Part shown: positions 27,104-38,574 of the stretch, piece by piece
Numbering within the stretch: position 1 is the first letter of the stretch
How the letters are laid out: each line of letters begins with the position of its first letter
Assembly (NCBI RefSeq): GCF_026802175.1
Contig: NZ_CP113797.1
Span: forward strand, 5,123,026 to 5,187,025
DNA length: 64,000 nucleotides
Reading direction: 5' to 3'
From: Thermocoleostomius sinensis A174
GTDB taxonomy: Bacteria > Cyanobacteriota > Cyanobacteriia > Elainellales > Elainellaceae
Made by a program: the position numbers and the translations under genes
The notes under the pieces: model-generated
Database searches by the model: none
What the model saw: the letters and a program-made list of their open reading frames with translations, nothing else
Told to the model about the DNA's origin: nothing

Positions 27104-28190
27104 CAATCCTCCCCCCCCAAAACCATCGCGCCCTAACCTTGCAAATTCCTCGCCTCGCAGACGAAACAATTCCGAACAGGCATTACCCGCCAAACCCTAT
27201 GAACTGATTCCGTTTCCCAAACAGCCGCCTTGCCTCAAACGTCCTGCTGGACACGACAAGTACCTGCCCGATCGCCTGCATGGAACCCTATTTCTGACGC
27301 TAACCGTCCAGACCGCTTTGCACGTTTCAACGGGAGTGGTGGTCATGGGAAGTGATATTGGCAATAATCGCATTCCCCTGATTAAAACAATGGTGCAAAA
27401 CCCGGATCAGAAACTTACGATTCAGGGAAGTTCGCTAAAGGGCTGTGTGCGATCGGTCTATGAGGCAGTAACAAGGAGTTGCATTTGTAAGACGAAGGCA
27501 AAAAAATTACAAATTCCAGACAAGTATTCCGAGTGTACACCTGAGCCGAAGAAAGGGAGGTTGGATGTTTGTCCTGCCTGTCAAATTTTCGGGGCATTGA
27601 ATTGGCAAGGTTTAATTGAATTTCAGGATGCAGTTTGCCAGAGTACGGGTTTTGCAACAGGGTTTATGCCGTCCTTGTATCGTCCCCGTCCTGATCAACG
27701 ACGCGCTTACTTTAGACAAGGTAAAGTGGCTGGACGAAAGTTTTACTATCACACCATCAGGGCGATCGACAGGGGACAAAATCAGGGAATTCCGGTACAG
27801 ACAGCAGCGAAAGAATACATATTCACCACAGCGTTGCACTTCAAGAATTTAACAGCAGAAGAGCTAGGAACCCTATTTATCGTTCTCGGACAAGATCCCC
27901 AATATCCGATCGCCCTCAAAGTAGGAGGTGGTAAACCGATCGGCATGGGAACGATGACAGTACAGGTTACGGCGATCGATTGCATAAAGGGACAGAACTT
28001 GCGCGATCGATATGTTGCTTATCAGTCTCCAGATTCGACTCAATTGACGGGCGACGTTTTACAGCAATTGATGCAACAACATATTCAAACGGCTCATGCG
28101 AGTGCGTTCGTCGAAAAACCTCAGCTAGATGCGTTGCTTGAAGTTCTACGATATCCAACCGATCGTGAACCGCCGACGGGAATGTATTGA
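27096..28190 (+). CDS. cas7: Cas7-type RAMP with Cys-rich insertion
   Basis: 364 codons. A Pro/Arg-rich N-terminal tail of about 55 residues precedes LHGTLFLTLTVQTALHVSTG, the RAMP signature QGSSLKGCVRSVYEAVTR and the Gly-rich loop VGGGKPIGMGTM. Cys-x-Cys (CICK) and CPACQIFG frame a probable zinc site. Where the other three Cas7 proteins have Asp, this one reads GNNRIPLIK, so it may lack RNase activity. It is the last RAMP of the operon and overlaps the Csx19-like gene by 8 bp. It could match the TIGR03986-type RAMP, but I am not certain. Confidence 0.85.
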   Translation: MSSNPPPPKPSRPNLANSSPRRRNNSEQALPAKPYELIPFPKQPPCLKRPAGHDKYLPDRLHGTLFLTLTVQTALHVSTGVVVMGSDIGNNRIPLIKTMVQNPDQKLTIQGSSLKGCVRSVYEAVTRSCICKTKAKKLQIPDKYSECTPEPKKGRLDVCPACQIFGALNWQGLIEFQDAVCQSTGFATGFMPSLYRPRPDQRRAYFRQGKVAGRKFYYHTIRAIDRGQNQGIPVQTAAKEYIFTTALHFKNLTAEELGTLFIVLGQDPQYPIALKVGGGKPIGMGTMTVQVTAIDCIKGQNLRDRYVAYQSPDSTQLTGDVLQQLMQQHIQTAHASAFVEKPQLDALLEVLRYPTDREPPTGMY

Positions 28191-28246
28191 GGCACAGGGA
28201 GTTTGGGAGTTAGGATCAGATTGGTCGATGCTGGAGAAATGCACCC

Positions 28247-28864
28247 ATGATACAAACCATAGACACGCTTATTCAAAATTCTCTAAGCTTCGAGCAGTTC
28301 TTGAACTATGAATTCTCCGATGAGGGACGCTACGAGCTAATCAACGGAAATATTGTGAGGATTTTAGCCACTCGACAGCATGACAACATCGCAGAATTTA
28401 TCGCGGATACGTTCAAAGCCGAAGTCAAACGACGAAACTTGAACTATCGCGTTTCCGGTCGAGTTATGATTCGCACCGTTACTCCAGAAGGCAAAGAGCA
28501 GGGACGGTTTCCGGATGTCAGTGTGGTCGATCGCACTTTATGGGATGCTAATCTTTCCGCCTATACTGCCTTCACCGATCCGCCTCAAATTGCGATTGAG
28601 GTCGTGTCCTCCAACTGGGAGGATGATTACATTGACAAACTCGATGAATACCAACGGCTAGGCATTCCCGAATACTGGATCGTAGATTACCAAGCAGTCG
28701 GTAGCCGATCGCTCCTTGGTCATCCTAAAATTCCAACGATTTTCGTTTGCTTACTCGATCAGAGCGGACAATACCAGCTTCACCCCTATCGTGGCGATGA
28801 GCCGATCGAGTCACCCACATTTCCAGAACTATCCATAACTGCGAATCAGATATTTGAGGCTTAG
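28247..28864 (+). CDS. Uma2-family endonuclease
   Basis: 205 codons. Features are SFEQFLNYEFSDEGRYELIN then G, GRFPDVSVVD (active-site PD), PPQIAIEVVSSNWEDDYIDK (ExxS) and the common GIPEYWIVDY. It is 56 bp downstream of the last RAMP gene and its stop abuts the next ATG, so it is likely part of the same transcript. It is more distant from the 22714 and 31761 Uma2 proteins than those are from each other. Confidence 0.87.
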   Translation: MIQTIDTLIQNSLSFEQFLNYEFSDEGRYELINGNIVRILATRQHDNIAEFIADTFKAEVKRRNLNYRVSGRVMIRTVTPEGKEQGRFPDVSVVDRTLWDANLSAYTAFTDPPQIAIEVVSSNWEDDYIDKLDEYQRLGIPEYWIVDYQAVGSRSLLGHPKIPTIFVCLLDQSGQYQLHPYRGDEPIESPTFPELSITANQIFEA

Positions 28865-29524
28865 ATGATGTCATCCGATGTTGCTCAAGTTGGACTCACC
28901 GATGCTCAGTGGAACATGGCTCACCAGATTGCTGATCGGTTGGCGAAAGAGGACACTGATGTGAACGAACTGGGAAAAGTAATTGCCTATCTACGAACGG
29001 CAATCAATCAATACGGCTCAAATGCCGGATCGCAGTTTTTCAAGTATCTAAAGACTCTGGTTAAGAATGGCAACAGTATCGGGCACAGTAGCAAAACAAT
29101 TGGATACTATCGCAGTATTGACAAAGCCTGTAGTGACATTCTGCAAAAGGAAAATTTAGATGCTGAAGCGATACTCCAAATTTTGGGTTGGGCGGCACGG
29201 CTAATGCGCTATTACAAGGTTTCCCCGATCGGTGAAAATGCAGAACCCCAGGAAGAATCTGTTCCCTCTGCGGTGACAGAACGGCAAGCAGCGATCGAAG
29301 CCTTAATCCAAACACAAACCTTTGAAGTAGGGCAGATGATTGAGGCGCAAGTGAAGCAAAAACTGAAAGGAAATAAAGTTACCTATCTCATCGGAGATCT
29401 CTTGTTTACAGAGAAAGAAGCCAAGACATTCGATCGAATTCCTGCAAGTGGCAAGGTTAAGGTTGAAATTAAATCACTCAAAGAAGATGGCAGCATTAAC
29501 CACGTTAAGTTTGTACAATCCTAG
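28865..29524 (+). CDS. Unknown protein ending the type III-D operon
   Basis: 219 codons, family not recognised. Residues 1-118 are helical and contain a GSQFFKYLKTLVKNGN segment and ILGWAARLMRYYKVSPIG. After a polar linker, the C-terminal ~70 residues (FEVGQMIEAQVKQKLKGNKV onward, then KVKVEIKSLKEDG) look beta-rich, perhaps a small barrel. It starts immediately after the Uma2 stop. The helical half could be a second small-subunit (Cas11/Csm2-like) domain, and the barrel a nucleic-acid-binding module. Both are guesses from secondary structure. Confidence 0.65.
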   Translation: MMSSDVAQVGLTDAQWNMAHQIADRLAKEDTDVNELGKVIAYLRTAINQYGSNAGSQFFKYLKTLVKNGNSIGHSSKTIGYYRSIDKACSDILQKENLDAEAILQILGWAARLMRYYKVSPIGENAEPQEESVPSAVTERQAAIEALIQTQTFEVGQMIEAQVKQKLKGNKVTYLIGDLLFTEKEAKTFDRIPASGKVKVEIKSLKEDGSINHVKFVQS

Positions 29525-29961
29525 TTGAGGTAACAGACTATACCAAGGCAACTATTTCTCTTGTAGATGAAATTACTACAAATATTGAAAGATTTCTAAA
29601 ATTAGAGCAATTCCTTGAGTGAAAACTTAGCCATACTTTATGACCTGTTATCGTAGAGGCTCTTTATCCTCTACTTCTACCGTTTCTGAATTTACGGGAT
29701 TATAGCGGTAGTACGGACTATCTCATCATCTTTACTTCCTAAAGATGTCGGGCGCTCTTGGGAGTTTTACTGCTTTCGCTCGACTCCTAGTCTCTGAACC
29801 TTGTCAAACCCTTGAATATTTTTACCTTCGCCGTTTTGACCTTGGCTGCCGATTATCTGTCCCACAGACTTCTTGGCAATTCACCCGATTATCATCTATC
29901 GTTTTCACGACAGAGGGCCCTTTGAGCCACCCACTCTGAACTGCAACTAAGTGTACCTCCT
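29525..29961. other. 437-bp gap after the type III-D operon
   Basis: Separates the converging operon and the interrupted membrane-protein gene. A 64-codon open frame at 29745-29939 lacks family features and is not called. No strong terminator is identified. Confidence 0.45.
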
Positions 29962-30930
29962 TTAACGAATCAGGGAATTGAACTCTGACTTAAATCGACT
30001 AGGATTAGTAGCTATAGAAAAACGACCATATCCCCGCAAAATAGAATCCTGTTCTTCAGGTATTTTAACTTTCTCATCTTCTTTATAGATAAACACAATC
30101 AAAGGAACATCTTCTTTGAGAGATCGCAAAAAATCAACCACCCTTTTTAACTTTTCCTTTGAGTCCTTCGAATTCACATAAGAATATACCAGCAGATCAC
30201 ATTTTGATAGAGATAGAGCTTCATCATTGCGAAGATAATGACAATATATATTTTTAAATCCCTCCTTCTTTATGCCCTCTATTATACCAAAATCATGTAA
30301 ATTTTCATTTTCAAAAATCCATAAAATCCTCTTTTACTTTACAAGTTCCTCTGCCCGTAAAAAATCATACACTTCAGAATATTGCTGCTTTAAATTCTCC
30401 TTGAAGGCTTCAACACCTGCTAACTCTGCTGTAAGTTCATCTTTTAGTTCCTGGGTTTTCTCTTTCAATTCTAGCAACTCATTGTTTTTTAGTTCCACCT
30501 CTTCAGTCAGTTTCTCAAAACGTTCTTCAACTTGTTTAAAGTTATTAAATCGATCGCGGATAAAGAATGCTAAAACAGTTCCAGCTACTGCGAAAATAAG
30601 AGTCAGTGAATTTCGAGTTTCATCAAAAATATGTTTAACAACATTAAAATTTTGCCTGGAATATTCTTTCCAGAAATCGCTTTCACTCCTCTCAAAAATC
30701 AACTCTTTTTCTACATTTGAAACTTCGAGTTCAATTTTCTCTCTAAGATACCGTTCGACTTCTCCTCTTATTAAATCTTCTGGGGTTACTTCGCTGGAAG
30801 ATTCAAAGCCAGATATTATATTTTTTGCTGACAGTTGACTTAAATTTACATTCAATGCGTGAGCCGTATCAGACATTATTAGAAGGACTTGAGCTATTAC
30901 CAATATCAAAACCGTAGTGATTCTCAGCAT
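29962..30930 (-). pseudogene. Membrane-anchored coiled-coil alpha/beta protein interrupted by an in-frame stop
   Basis: One continuous frame of 323 codons from an ATG at 30930, broken only by a TAA at 30334-30336 (codon 199). Before the stop are a signal peptide (1-25), an external segment, a membrane helix (about 109-125) and a long coiled coil (128-195). After it the same frame encodes an intact alpha/beta domain: RILWIFENEN, DLLVYSYVN, PLIVFIYKEDEK and FSIATNPSRFKSEFNSLIR. Domain order and final motif resemble the protein at 16745-17422. A recent nonsense mutation is the simplest view. Readthrough, or a separate product from the GTG at 30177, remains possible because the second half is undecayed. 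Confidence 0.7.
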
Positions 30931-31000
30931 TTTAAAGGTTGCTCAACTCCATAGTTTAGACAAAGGCTATATATCCTGATTGATTCATTAACTCATCTTT

Positions 31001-31663
31001 TTATTGTGCAGATCCTAATTCGCTAAAAACGTTCAACAACCATCGACTAATGGCTCCATCCTCTTCTGTACGCGATCGTCTAAGAGCCTTTTCTACCAGA
31101 TCAATTCCTAGTCCTGGTAAGACTTGAGATTCACGAATCTTTGTCCCATCAGCATTGGACAGAGCAGTCGCAAACACCTGACCCGTATTTACATTCACCA
31201 CCCAATATTCCCGAACGCCGAGGTGTTGATAAAGCCTTTGCTGGCGATCGCATTCATCCTCTAAGGAAGAAGCCGCAATTTCGATCACAAGGGTTGGCGG
31301 ATCGCATTCATCCAAGTTAACTGGAGCGTTATTGTAGGGTGGAAGTTTCAGTCCTTGACCCACGTAAAAAGCGAGATCGGGTTGGGATTCGCGTACTTTC
31401 GCTTTTCTGAAGGTGGTATTAGTAAATCCCTTAATAGAGAGCATCTTAACCGCTGCATAGAGGTTGACTAGCGTTGAAAGTACCGTATTATCCTGACCGT
31501 GTGCAGCACCAAGCGGCGACATCTCAATCCTCATGTAACCCTGATCATAATAAAATCTACCGCTTGCCAAAACCGGATCATCTGCAAAAGTCAGAAACGC
31601 TTCCCAGGTCGCCTCAACCCACGTATCGGTGGAGATCGTTTGCAGAGGAAGAGGGCTAGCCAT
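31001..31663 (-). CDS. Uma2-family endonuclease
   Basis: 220 codons from the ATG at 31663, chosen because the upstream in-frame extension to 31789 overlaps the neighbouring gene and is not Uma2-like. Features are YYDQGYMRIEMSPLGAAHGQ, SQPDLAFYVGQG, CDPPTLVIEIAASSLEDECD (E.E active site) and GVREYWVVNV. It is in tandem with the Uma2 gene at 31761, 97 bp downstream of it. Confidence 0.87.
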   Translation of the reverse strand: MASPLPLQTISTDTWVEATWEAFLTFADDPVLASGRFYYDQGYMRIEMSPLGAAHGQDNTVLSTLVNLYAAVKMLSIKGFTNTTFRKAKVRESQPDLAFYVGQGLKLPPYNNAPVNLDECDPPTLVIEIAASSLEDECDRQQRLYQHLGVREYWVVNVNTGQVFATALSNADGTKIRESQVLPGLGIDLVEKALRRSRTEEDGAISRWLLNVFSELGSAQ

Positions 31664-31760
31664 CAGTGTCACCTCGATCGATTGATTATTAGCATAGCAA
31701 GTTGTTTGACAACAGATTGGAACGGGGCAAACAAGGCGTATGAGGAGATCCACGTTTGTT

Positions 31761-32324
31761 TTAACGTCTGTTGATTTGGAGCCACTCAAAAATTTGCTCA
31801 GCGGTTAACTCCAAGTCAACCCCTGGCAATACTTGAAGGGGACAACGCCCTCGACACACATTCGGTTCTTGTTGCGGCGCAAAAATCAGAATGGAATAAT
31901 CATCGGGATCGATCATCCACACCAACTGACCACCCTGCTTGATGCAGTGCAAAAGATTATCAATCACACGATTGGCTTTTTGATCAGGTGAAAGAATCTC
32001 AATTGACCAATCCGGAGCTTCCAAAAAATTGTCCTCTGGTTCTCCTCGTTCATTGACTGGAATCCGACTCCATGCCACAACTGCCACATCAGGAACGATC
32101 GATCTTCCGGCGAACGTACAGCGTAATTCAGGTAATGCGGTGTAGGTTTCACTGTGCCCATCAATTTCAGCCAACAGTCGCTTTTGTAAGAGGGAATGTC
32201 GAGTTTTTGGCATGGTTTTTTGCATCGCATCCCCATCTGCATATTCCCAGGCTGGAGAGTCCTCAATGTAGGGATGGTTGAGGAATTCTTCAAGGGTAAG
32301 AGCCTGGATTGAAGGAGCGGTCAT
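31761..32324 (-). CDS. Uma2-family endonuclease, paralogue of the operon copy
   Basis: 187 codons. YADGDAMQKTMPKTRHSLLQ, LRCTFAGRSIVPDVAVVAWS and APDWSIEILSPDQKANRVID parallel the protein at 22714-23289 motif by motif. This suggests a duplication within the island or repeated acquisition from one source. It reads leftward and precedes the 31001 Uma2 gene. Confidence 0.87.
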   Translation of the reverse strand: MTAPSIQALTLEEFLNHPYIEDSPAWEYADGDAMQKTMPKTRHSLLQKRLLAEIDGHSETYTALPELRCTFAGRSIVPDVAVVAWSRIPVNERGEPEDNFLEAPDWSIEILSPDQKANRVIDNLLHCIKQGGQLVWMIDPDDYSILIFAPQQEPNVCRGRCPLQVLPGVDLELTAEQIFEWLQINRR

Positions 32325-32484
32325 ATTTTCAAGACAACAAGTCCGGTTCTGATTTCAGTATATCGGCTCTCACCAATGGGGAAACTGCATTAGCAACAGA
32401 TGAGAACGATCGATCGTCTGAGGTTGGGCAGGACTGGTGTGCTGAGAAGAGAAATTTGGCAACGGATGAAGCAGAAGATGAGTA

Positions 32485-33330
32485 TCAGGAATCGCCTGAC
32501 CACTCTCCCGGATTTGTCGCCAACCAGGTTTCCAGATCGACGAGTGTTGTAAACTCTAGCAACGCTTCGCCCAATGCTTCTAGTTGAGTGAAAGAGAGTG
32601 ACTGAATTTGAGCCGTGCTTCCAGGAGGGATAGCCTGGTTGAGGCGACGTGCCAGTTGTCGAAGGATTAGATTGACCTCGGACTGTTTAGCTTCCTGACG
32701 TGCTTCCTCTTTTAACTCCTGGTAAATCACAGATTCTTGCATGAGTTCTCTCCGTAACACTCGCCGGATTGTTTCTTGATTCAATACTAACCCAGCCATG
32801 ATCCCAGTCGCTGCTGCCAGGTTGCTTTGGTCAGTTCGATCGCCGATATTCTCGATCGCCTGAGCAACTTGCCGTAGCGTACTGACTCGATCGGTTGTTT
32901 GAGCTAGTGCTGCATAGGGAAGGAGTCCTGGAAGTTGGAGAAATGGTTCGATCGGTTGTTCCCAGAGCCGCATGACCTGAAATTCATGGCGCAGGGTGTC
33001 TAGCTCAAAGGTAGTTTGCCGCACTAAGTTAGACTCAGTTTCTCGCAGATAAATCACAACTTGCACCATGCGTTTATTGGGAAACCTTCGATACACTCGC
33101 AGGCGATAATCTGCCATGCGAAAGGGCATGGTTGGGTCTGGAGCGGTTTGAAATTCGCAGTGCAGCACGAGGTCGTCGGATTGCAACAAGACCAGAGCAT
33201 CGGCACGAATGGGTTCCAGGGAAAGCTCCGATGGGCTGAGTTCACTAAGGGCGATCGGTTTGCCGATGAGCCAGGTTGCAAAGTCTTCTGGAAATTGTTC
33301 GATGAGGAATTTGGAAACGTTGTCAAACAT
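32485..33330 (-). CDS. Rpn-family recombination-promoting nuclease (with DUF4351)
   Basis: 281 codons from the ATG at 33330, giving the usual start MFDNVSKFLIEQFPEDFATW. RADALVLLQSDDLVLHCEFQ is the PD-(D/E)XK-type active-site region (D..E-Q) and YRRFPNKRMVQVVIYL follows. The C-terminus has the DUF4351-like LILRQLARRLNQAIPPG then LSFTQLEALGEALLEFTTLV. Rpn proteins cut DNA and promote RecA-independent exchange in E. coli; cyanobacterial copies are often called putative transposases. It lies 354 bp from CRISPR array 2 on its trailer side. Confidence 0.82.
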   Translation of the reverse strand: MFDNVSKFLIEQFPEDFATWLIGKPIALSELSPSELSLEPIRADALVLLQSDDLVLHCEFQTAPDPTMPFRMADYRLRVYRRFPNKRMVQVVIYLRETESNLVRQTTFELDTLRHEFQVMRLWEQPIEPFLQLPGLLPYAALAQTTDRVSTLRQVAQAIENIGDRTDQSNLAAATGIMAGLVLNQETIRRVLRRELMQESVIYQELKEEARQEAKQSEVNLILRQLARRLNQAIPPGSTAQIQSLSFTQLEALGEALLEFTTLVDLETWLATNPGEWSGDS

Positions 33331-33684
33331 GAAGAAGAACACGGAACGCGGAACACGAAAGGTAGAAAAAGGAGCGGGAAAGACAAGGACTGGCTCGATC
33401 GCACCATCGTTGCTGACAGAGGCAAACCATATTTTACCTGTCCAAATCACTCGTCTGCCTTTAAATTCCGCCTTTCGCGTTTTGGCTTCACTGGCAATGG
33501 ATAGAAACGGGCGATCGTTGTGGCATCGATGCAGAAGAAATAGATAAAAATGGGCGATCGTTTCTACATTTACGCACAAGAATAACGGACAGCAAGTGCC
33601 ACTAAATCTTCAGTCATATCTGCCACCAACACGTATCTTATCCGTTTCCTTCGCTCTCCATTCGTGGTTACATTTCCGTTCATG
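33331..33684. other. 354-bp gap between the Rpn gene and CRISPR array 2
   Basis: Upstream region of the Rpn-family gene and trailer side of array 2. Upstream in-frame extension of the Rpn gene is possible but not conserved in character. No other gene is seen. Confidence 0.4.
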
Positions 33685-34401
33685 TTTCCATCCCCTTGCG
33701 GGGAAGTAGTTAGGGAAGGTCTGTTCACCAACAAGGAGTGCATCTGATTACGCACCCATGTTTCCGTCCCCTTGCGGGGAAGTGGTTGGGAAAGTTCAAG
33801 GCGGCTTGGATCATTCTAATCCGTACTTCACTGAATTTCCGTCCCCTTGCGGGGAAATGGCTGGGAAAATGTCGGAGAAATCCGCAACAACCAAGATCTG
33901 GCACGCTTGTTTCCGTCCCCTTGCGGGGAAGTGGTTGGGAAAATCTTTCTCTGAAGGCGGTGCTGCATCTTCTTTCTCTGAAGGGTTTCCGTCCCCTTGC
34001 GGGGAAGTGGTTGGGAAATTTGATTGCTTCGCAGTATGCCCAACTCGATACAAGCGTGTTTCCGTCCCCTTGCGGGGAAGTGATCGGGAAAGGTTGAGTT
34101 GGTTACAGTGCGTGGATATTAACGAACTTTATTGTTTCCGTCCCCTTGCGGGGAAGTGGTTGGGAAAGCAACTCTACTTGTTGTCATTCGGGAGCAGCAA
34201 CGCTTCCGTATTTCCGTCCCCTTGCGGGGAAGTGGTTAGGAAAGGATCTGGAAACAGAAGTCCGTGATTTAATTACGCAATTAGCGATTTCCGTCCCCTT
34301 GCGGGGAAGTGGTTAGGAAAGGTGCTGTCCTATCAGGAAATGATTGATGCAGTGAATAATGATGATATTTCCGTCCCCTTGCGGGGAAGTGGTTGGGAAA
34401 G
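33685..34401 (-). CRISPR. CRISPR array 2: 10 repeats, 9 spacers
   Basis: Ten 35-base repeats start at 33685, 33760, 33835, 33909, 33985, 34058, 34134, 34210, 34287 and 34367, with spacers of about 38-45 bases. On the minus strand the consensus starts CTTTCCCAACCACTT and ends with the same 20-base core as array 1, CCCCGCAAGGGGACGGAAAC. Repeats vary more than in array 1. The copy at 33685 is the most degenerate, which suits a trailer end on the left. Copies at 33835, 34210, 34287 and 34367 end in T instead of C (minus strand). Confidence 0.95.
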
Positions 34402-34620
34402 GGTAGCCTCCTGGAACCTTTACGGGTTGAGAGGTTCAGCACCCCCGATCTCCATAGGTCAAAAATGACCTGAAAATCACAGCATGAAGGCTCAAAAATT
34501 AGGAAACTTCGATGGCTGAAACCCTGATGGGGCAAACCATCGCCATAAGCCAGCGGAATCATGCGGTTTTCAAGGTGCGGCTGCCCCCTTAGATTAACAT
34601 CTCAATCTGAGATCGCCAAA
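34402..34620 (-). promoter_or_regulatory. Candidate leader of CRISPR array 2
   Basis: Sequence on the right of array 2, where the leader should be if the array reads leftward. It holds a small inverted repeat, GGTCA-AAAA-TGACC at 34457-34470, and is otherwise unstructured and gene-free. It shares no obvious sequence with the array 1 leader. Confidence 0.5.
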
Positions 34621-34749
34621 AACCAAAATTCTTTTCTTAAGCATTTGCAATACTTCGTCGATCGCCTGTAATCTCCTCAATCAATCCCCAATCACACACA
34701 TCCTTGATTTTGGGCGATCGAATTATAGATTTCATGAGATCTGATACCA

Positions 34750-34821
34750 ATTTAAATTGAGAACGTGTTTAAATTGAGAACGTGGCAAATCGGGTAAGGG
34801 CGATTCGCGATTCGCCCTTAC
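34750..34821. repeat. Direct repeat plus hairpin repeat
   Basis: TTAAATTGAGAACGTG occurs twice in tandem at about 34752-34784. It is followed by an inverted repeat with perfect 10-base arms GTAAGGGCGA (34794-34803) and TCGCCCTTAC (34812-34821). This looks like a REP-type intergenic element. Confidence 0.7.
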
Positions 34822-34870
34822 GAGCGGTTCATCTGTCGCAGAGATGGTTTAAAGCGGTATGAAATTCTCG

Positions 34871-34897
34871 TGAGGTGGGCATCTTGCCCGCCCAGTC
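34871..34897 (-). repeat. Interspersed hairpin repeat, copy 3
   Basis: Contains GGGCATCTTGCCC and matches the units at 17578-17610 and 23304-23335. The rest of the 34402-35251 gap has no recognisable gene. Confidence 0.75.
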
Positions 34898-35251
34898 AGT
34901 AAGGCGTTAATCACCAATCACAACAATGCAAAAAAGTATTTGAATACGCTTGTATTGTGGGCGCGTATCCTTTATGCTGTTGCGATACTGGTTTTTTCAC
35001 CCGAACGAACCAGTCCACTCAAACCCGCTTAAGGTGAGGTATAGCGCTGATTAGGGAAGCGACCAACAACCCTAACCAGCTAACCTGGCACTCTGAAACA
35101 GGCAGAGGGCAAGGCTGTTTGATTGTAGATCATTGTGTCTGCGATCGACAGTCTCGCTGATGCATGACGACGCTTGGGGAGTTGTTTTTCTGAAACCTGC
35201 TTCCCACACCTTAAGCTTTTCTTCTCAACAACATCAGCGAGGAACCCTAAT

Positions 35252-35452
35252 ATGTCTTCAGAGTTCAATGAACAACTGCCCGTCACGCAGGACGATCGGG
35301 CCCAACTTTGGATTATTGGTACACGCGATCAAGTCATCTTCACCATGAACGAGCTTTACGTGAGAAGAGTTGCCACCGATCGCGCTCAGTTCACCCCGAT
35401 CATCCCGGCTCCCTTTGCCGTCGGAAAATACATGACGGTGCTGGTGCGATAG
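35252..35452 (+). CDS. Small conserved-looking protein of unknown function
   Basis: 66 codons from the ATG at 35252, with GAGGAA about 8 bases upstream; longer in-frame starts add unlikely sequence. It contains AQLWIIGTRDQVIFTMNELY and a C-terminal FAVGKYMTVLVR. It is soluble, with no signal peptide. Codon use and compactness suggest a real gene, but I do not recognise a family. It stands alone between the CRISPR island and katG. Confidence 0.6.
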   Translation: MSSEFNEQLPVTQDDRAQLWIIGTRDQVIFTMNELYVRRVATDRAQFTPIIPAPFAVGKYMTVLVR

Positions 35453-38135
<2,683 letters not shown>

Positions 38136-38574
38136 ATTCAACTTCAACTGATTGTCAGATGATCTCATCAGATGATCAATGTTGAGGCGATACAAACGAG
38201 CAGAAATCTAACACACACAAGGAAGCCAGATACAGGTGGGAATGTCCAAGGAGCGCATCCCACCTTTCTATTGGGTGCCATAAATGAATCAAAATGTTTG
38301 CAATAAAAAACTTTTGGGCAACCTTGATGATCTACATGATAGTCCCAACAGTTCTTTCATGATTTGACAAATGCTTTTATGAAAAAGCTCCTAGTCTACA
38401 ACGCTAGGAACTTTTTAGGTGTGAGGAGCGAAACTGAATCCGTCTAATCAACCGCTACCCTTGTCTAGTTCTTGACATTTATTCTTTACACTTCAGAGAT
38501 GAATGCAAAACGGTGTTCAACAAAGGTCAGAGAGAACTAAAGCACCTAAAAATATACAATAACGAGGTTTTTAC
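38136..38574. other. Intergenic region after katG
   Basis: 439 bp. It contains the katG terminator candidate listed separately and otherwise no clear gene. An AACTAAAGC sequence near 38535 resembles part of the katG upstream repeat. Confidence 0.45.
38234..38265 (+). terminator. Probable katG terminator
   Basis: AGGTGGGA at 38234-38241 pairs with TCCCACCT at 38258-38265 across a 16-base loop, followed by TTCTATT. It lies about 100 bp after the katG stop. The U-run is weak. Confidence 0.55.

Noticed and set aside
29745-29939. 64-codon frame after the type III-D operon
   Set aside because: No start signal or family features; lies in converging intergenic DNA.
33738-34267. Repetitive frames with FPSPCGEVVGK-like peptides
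   Set aside because: They are translations of array 2 repeats, not a protein repeat family.
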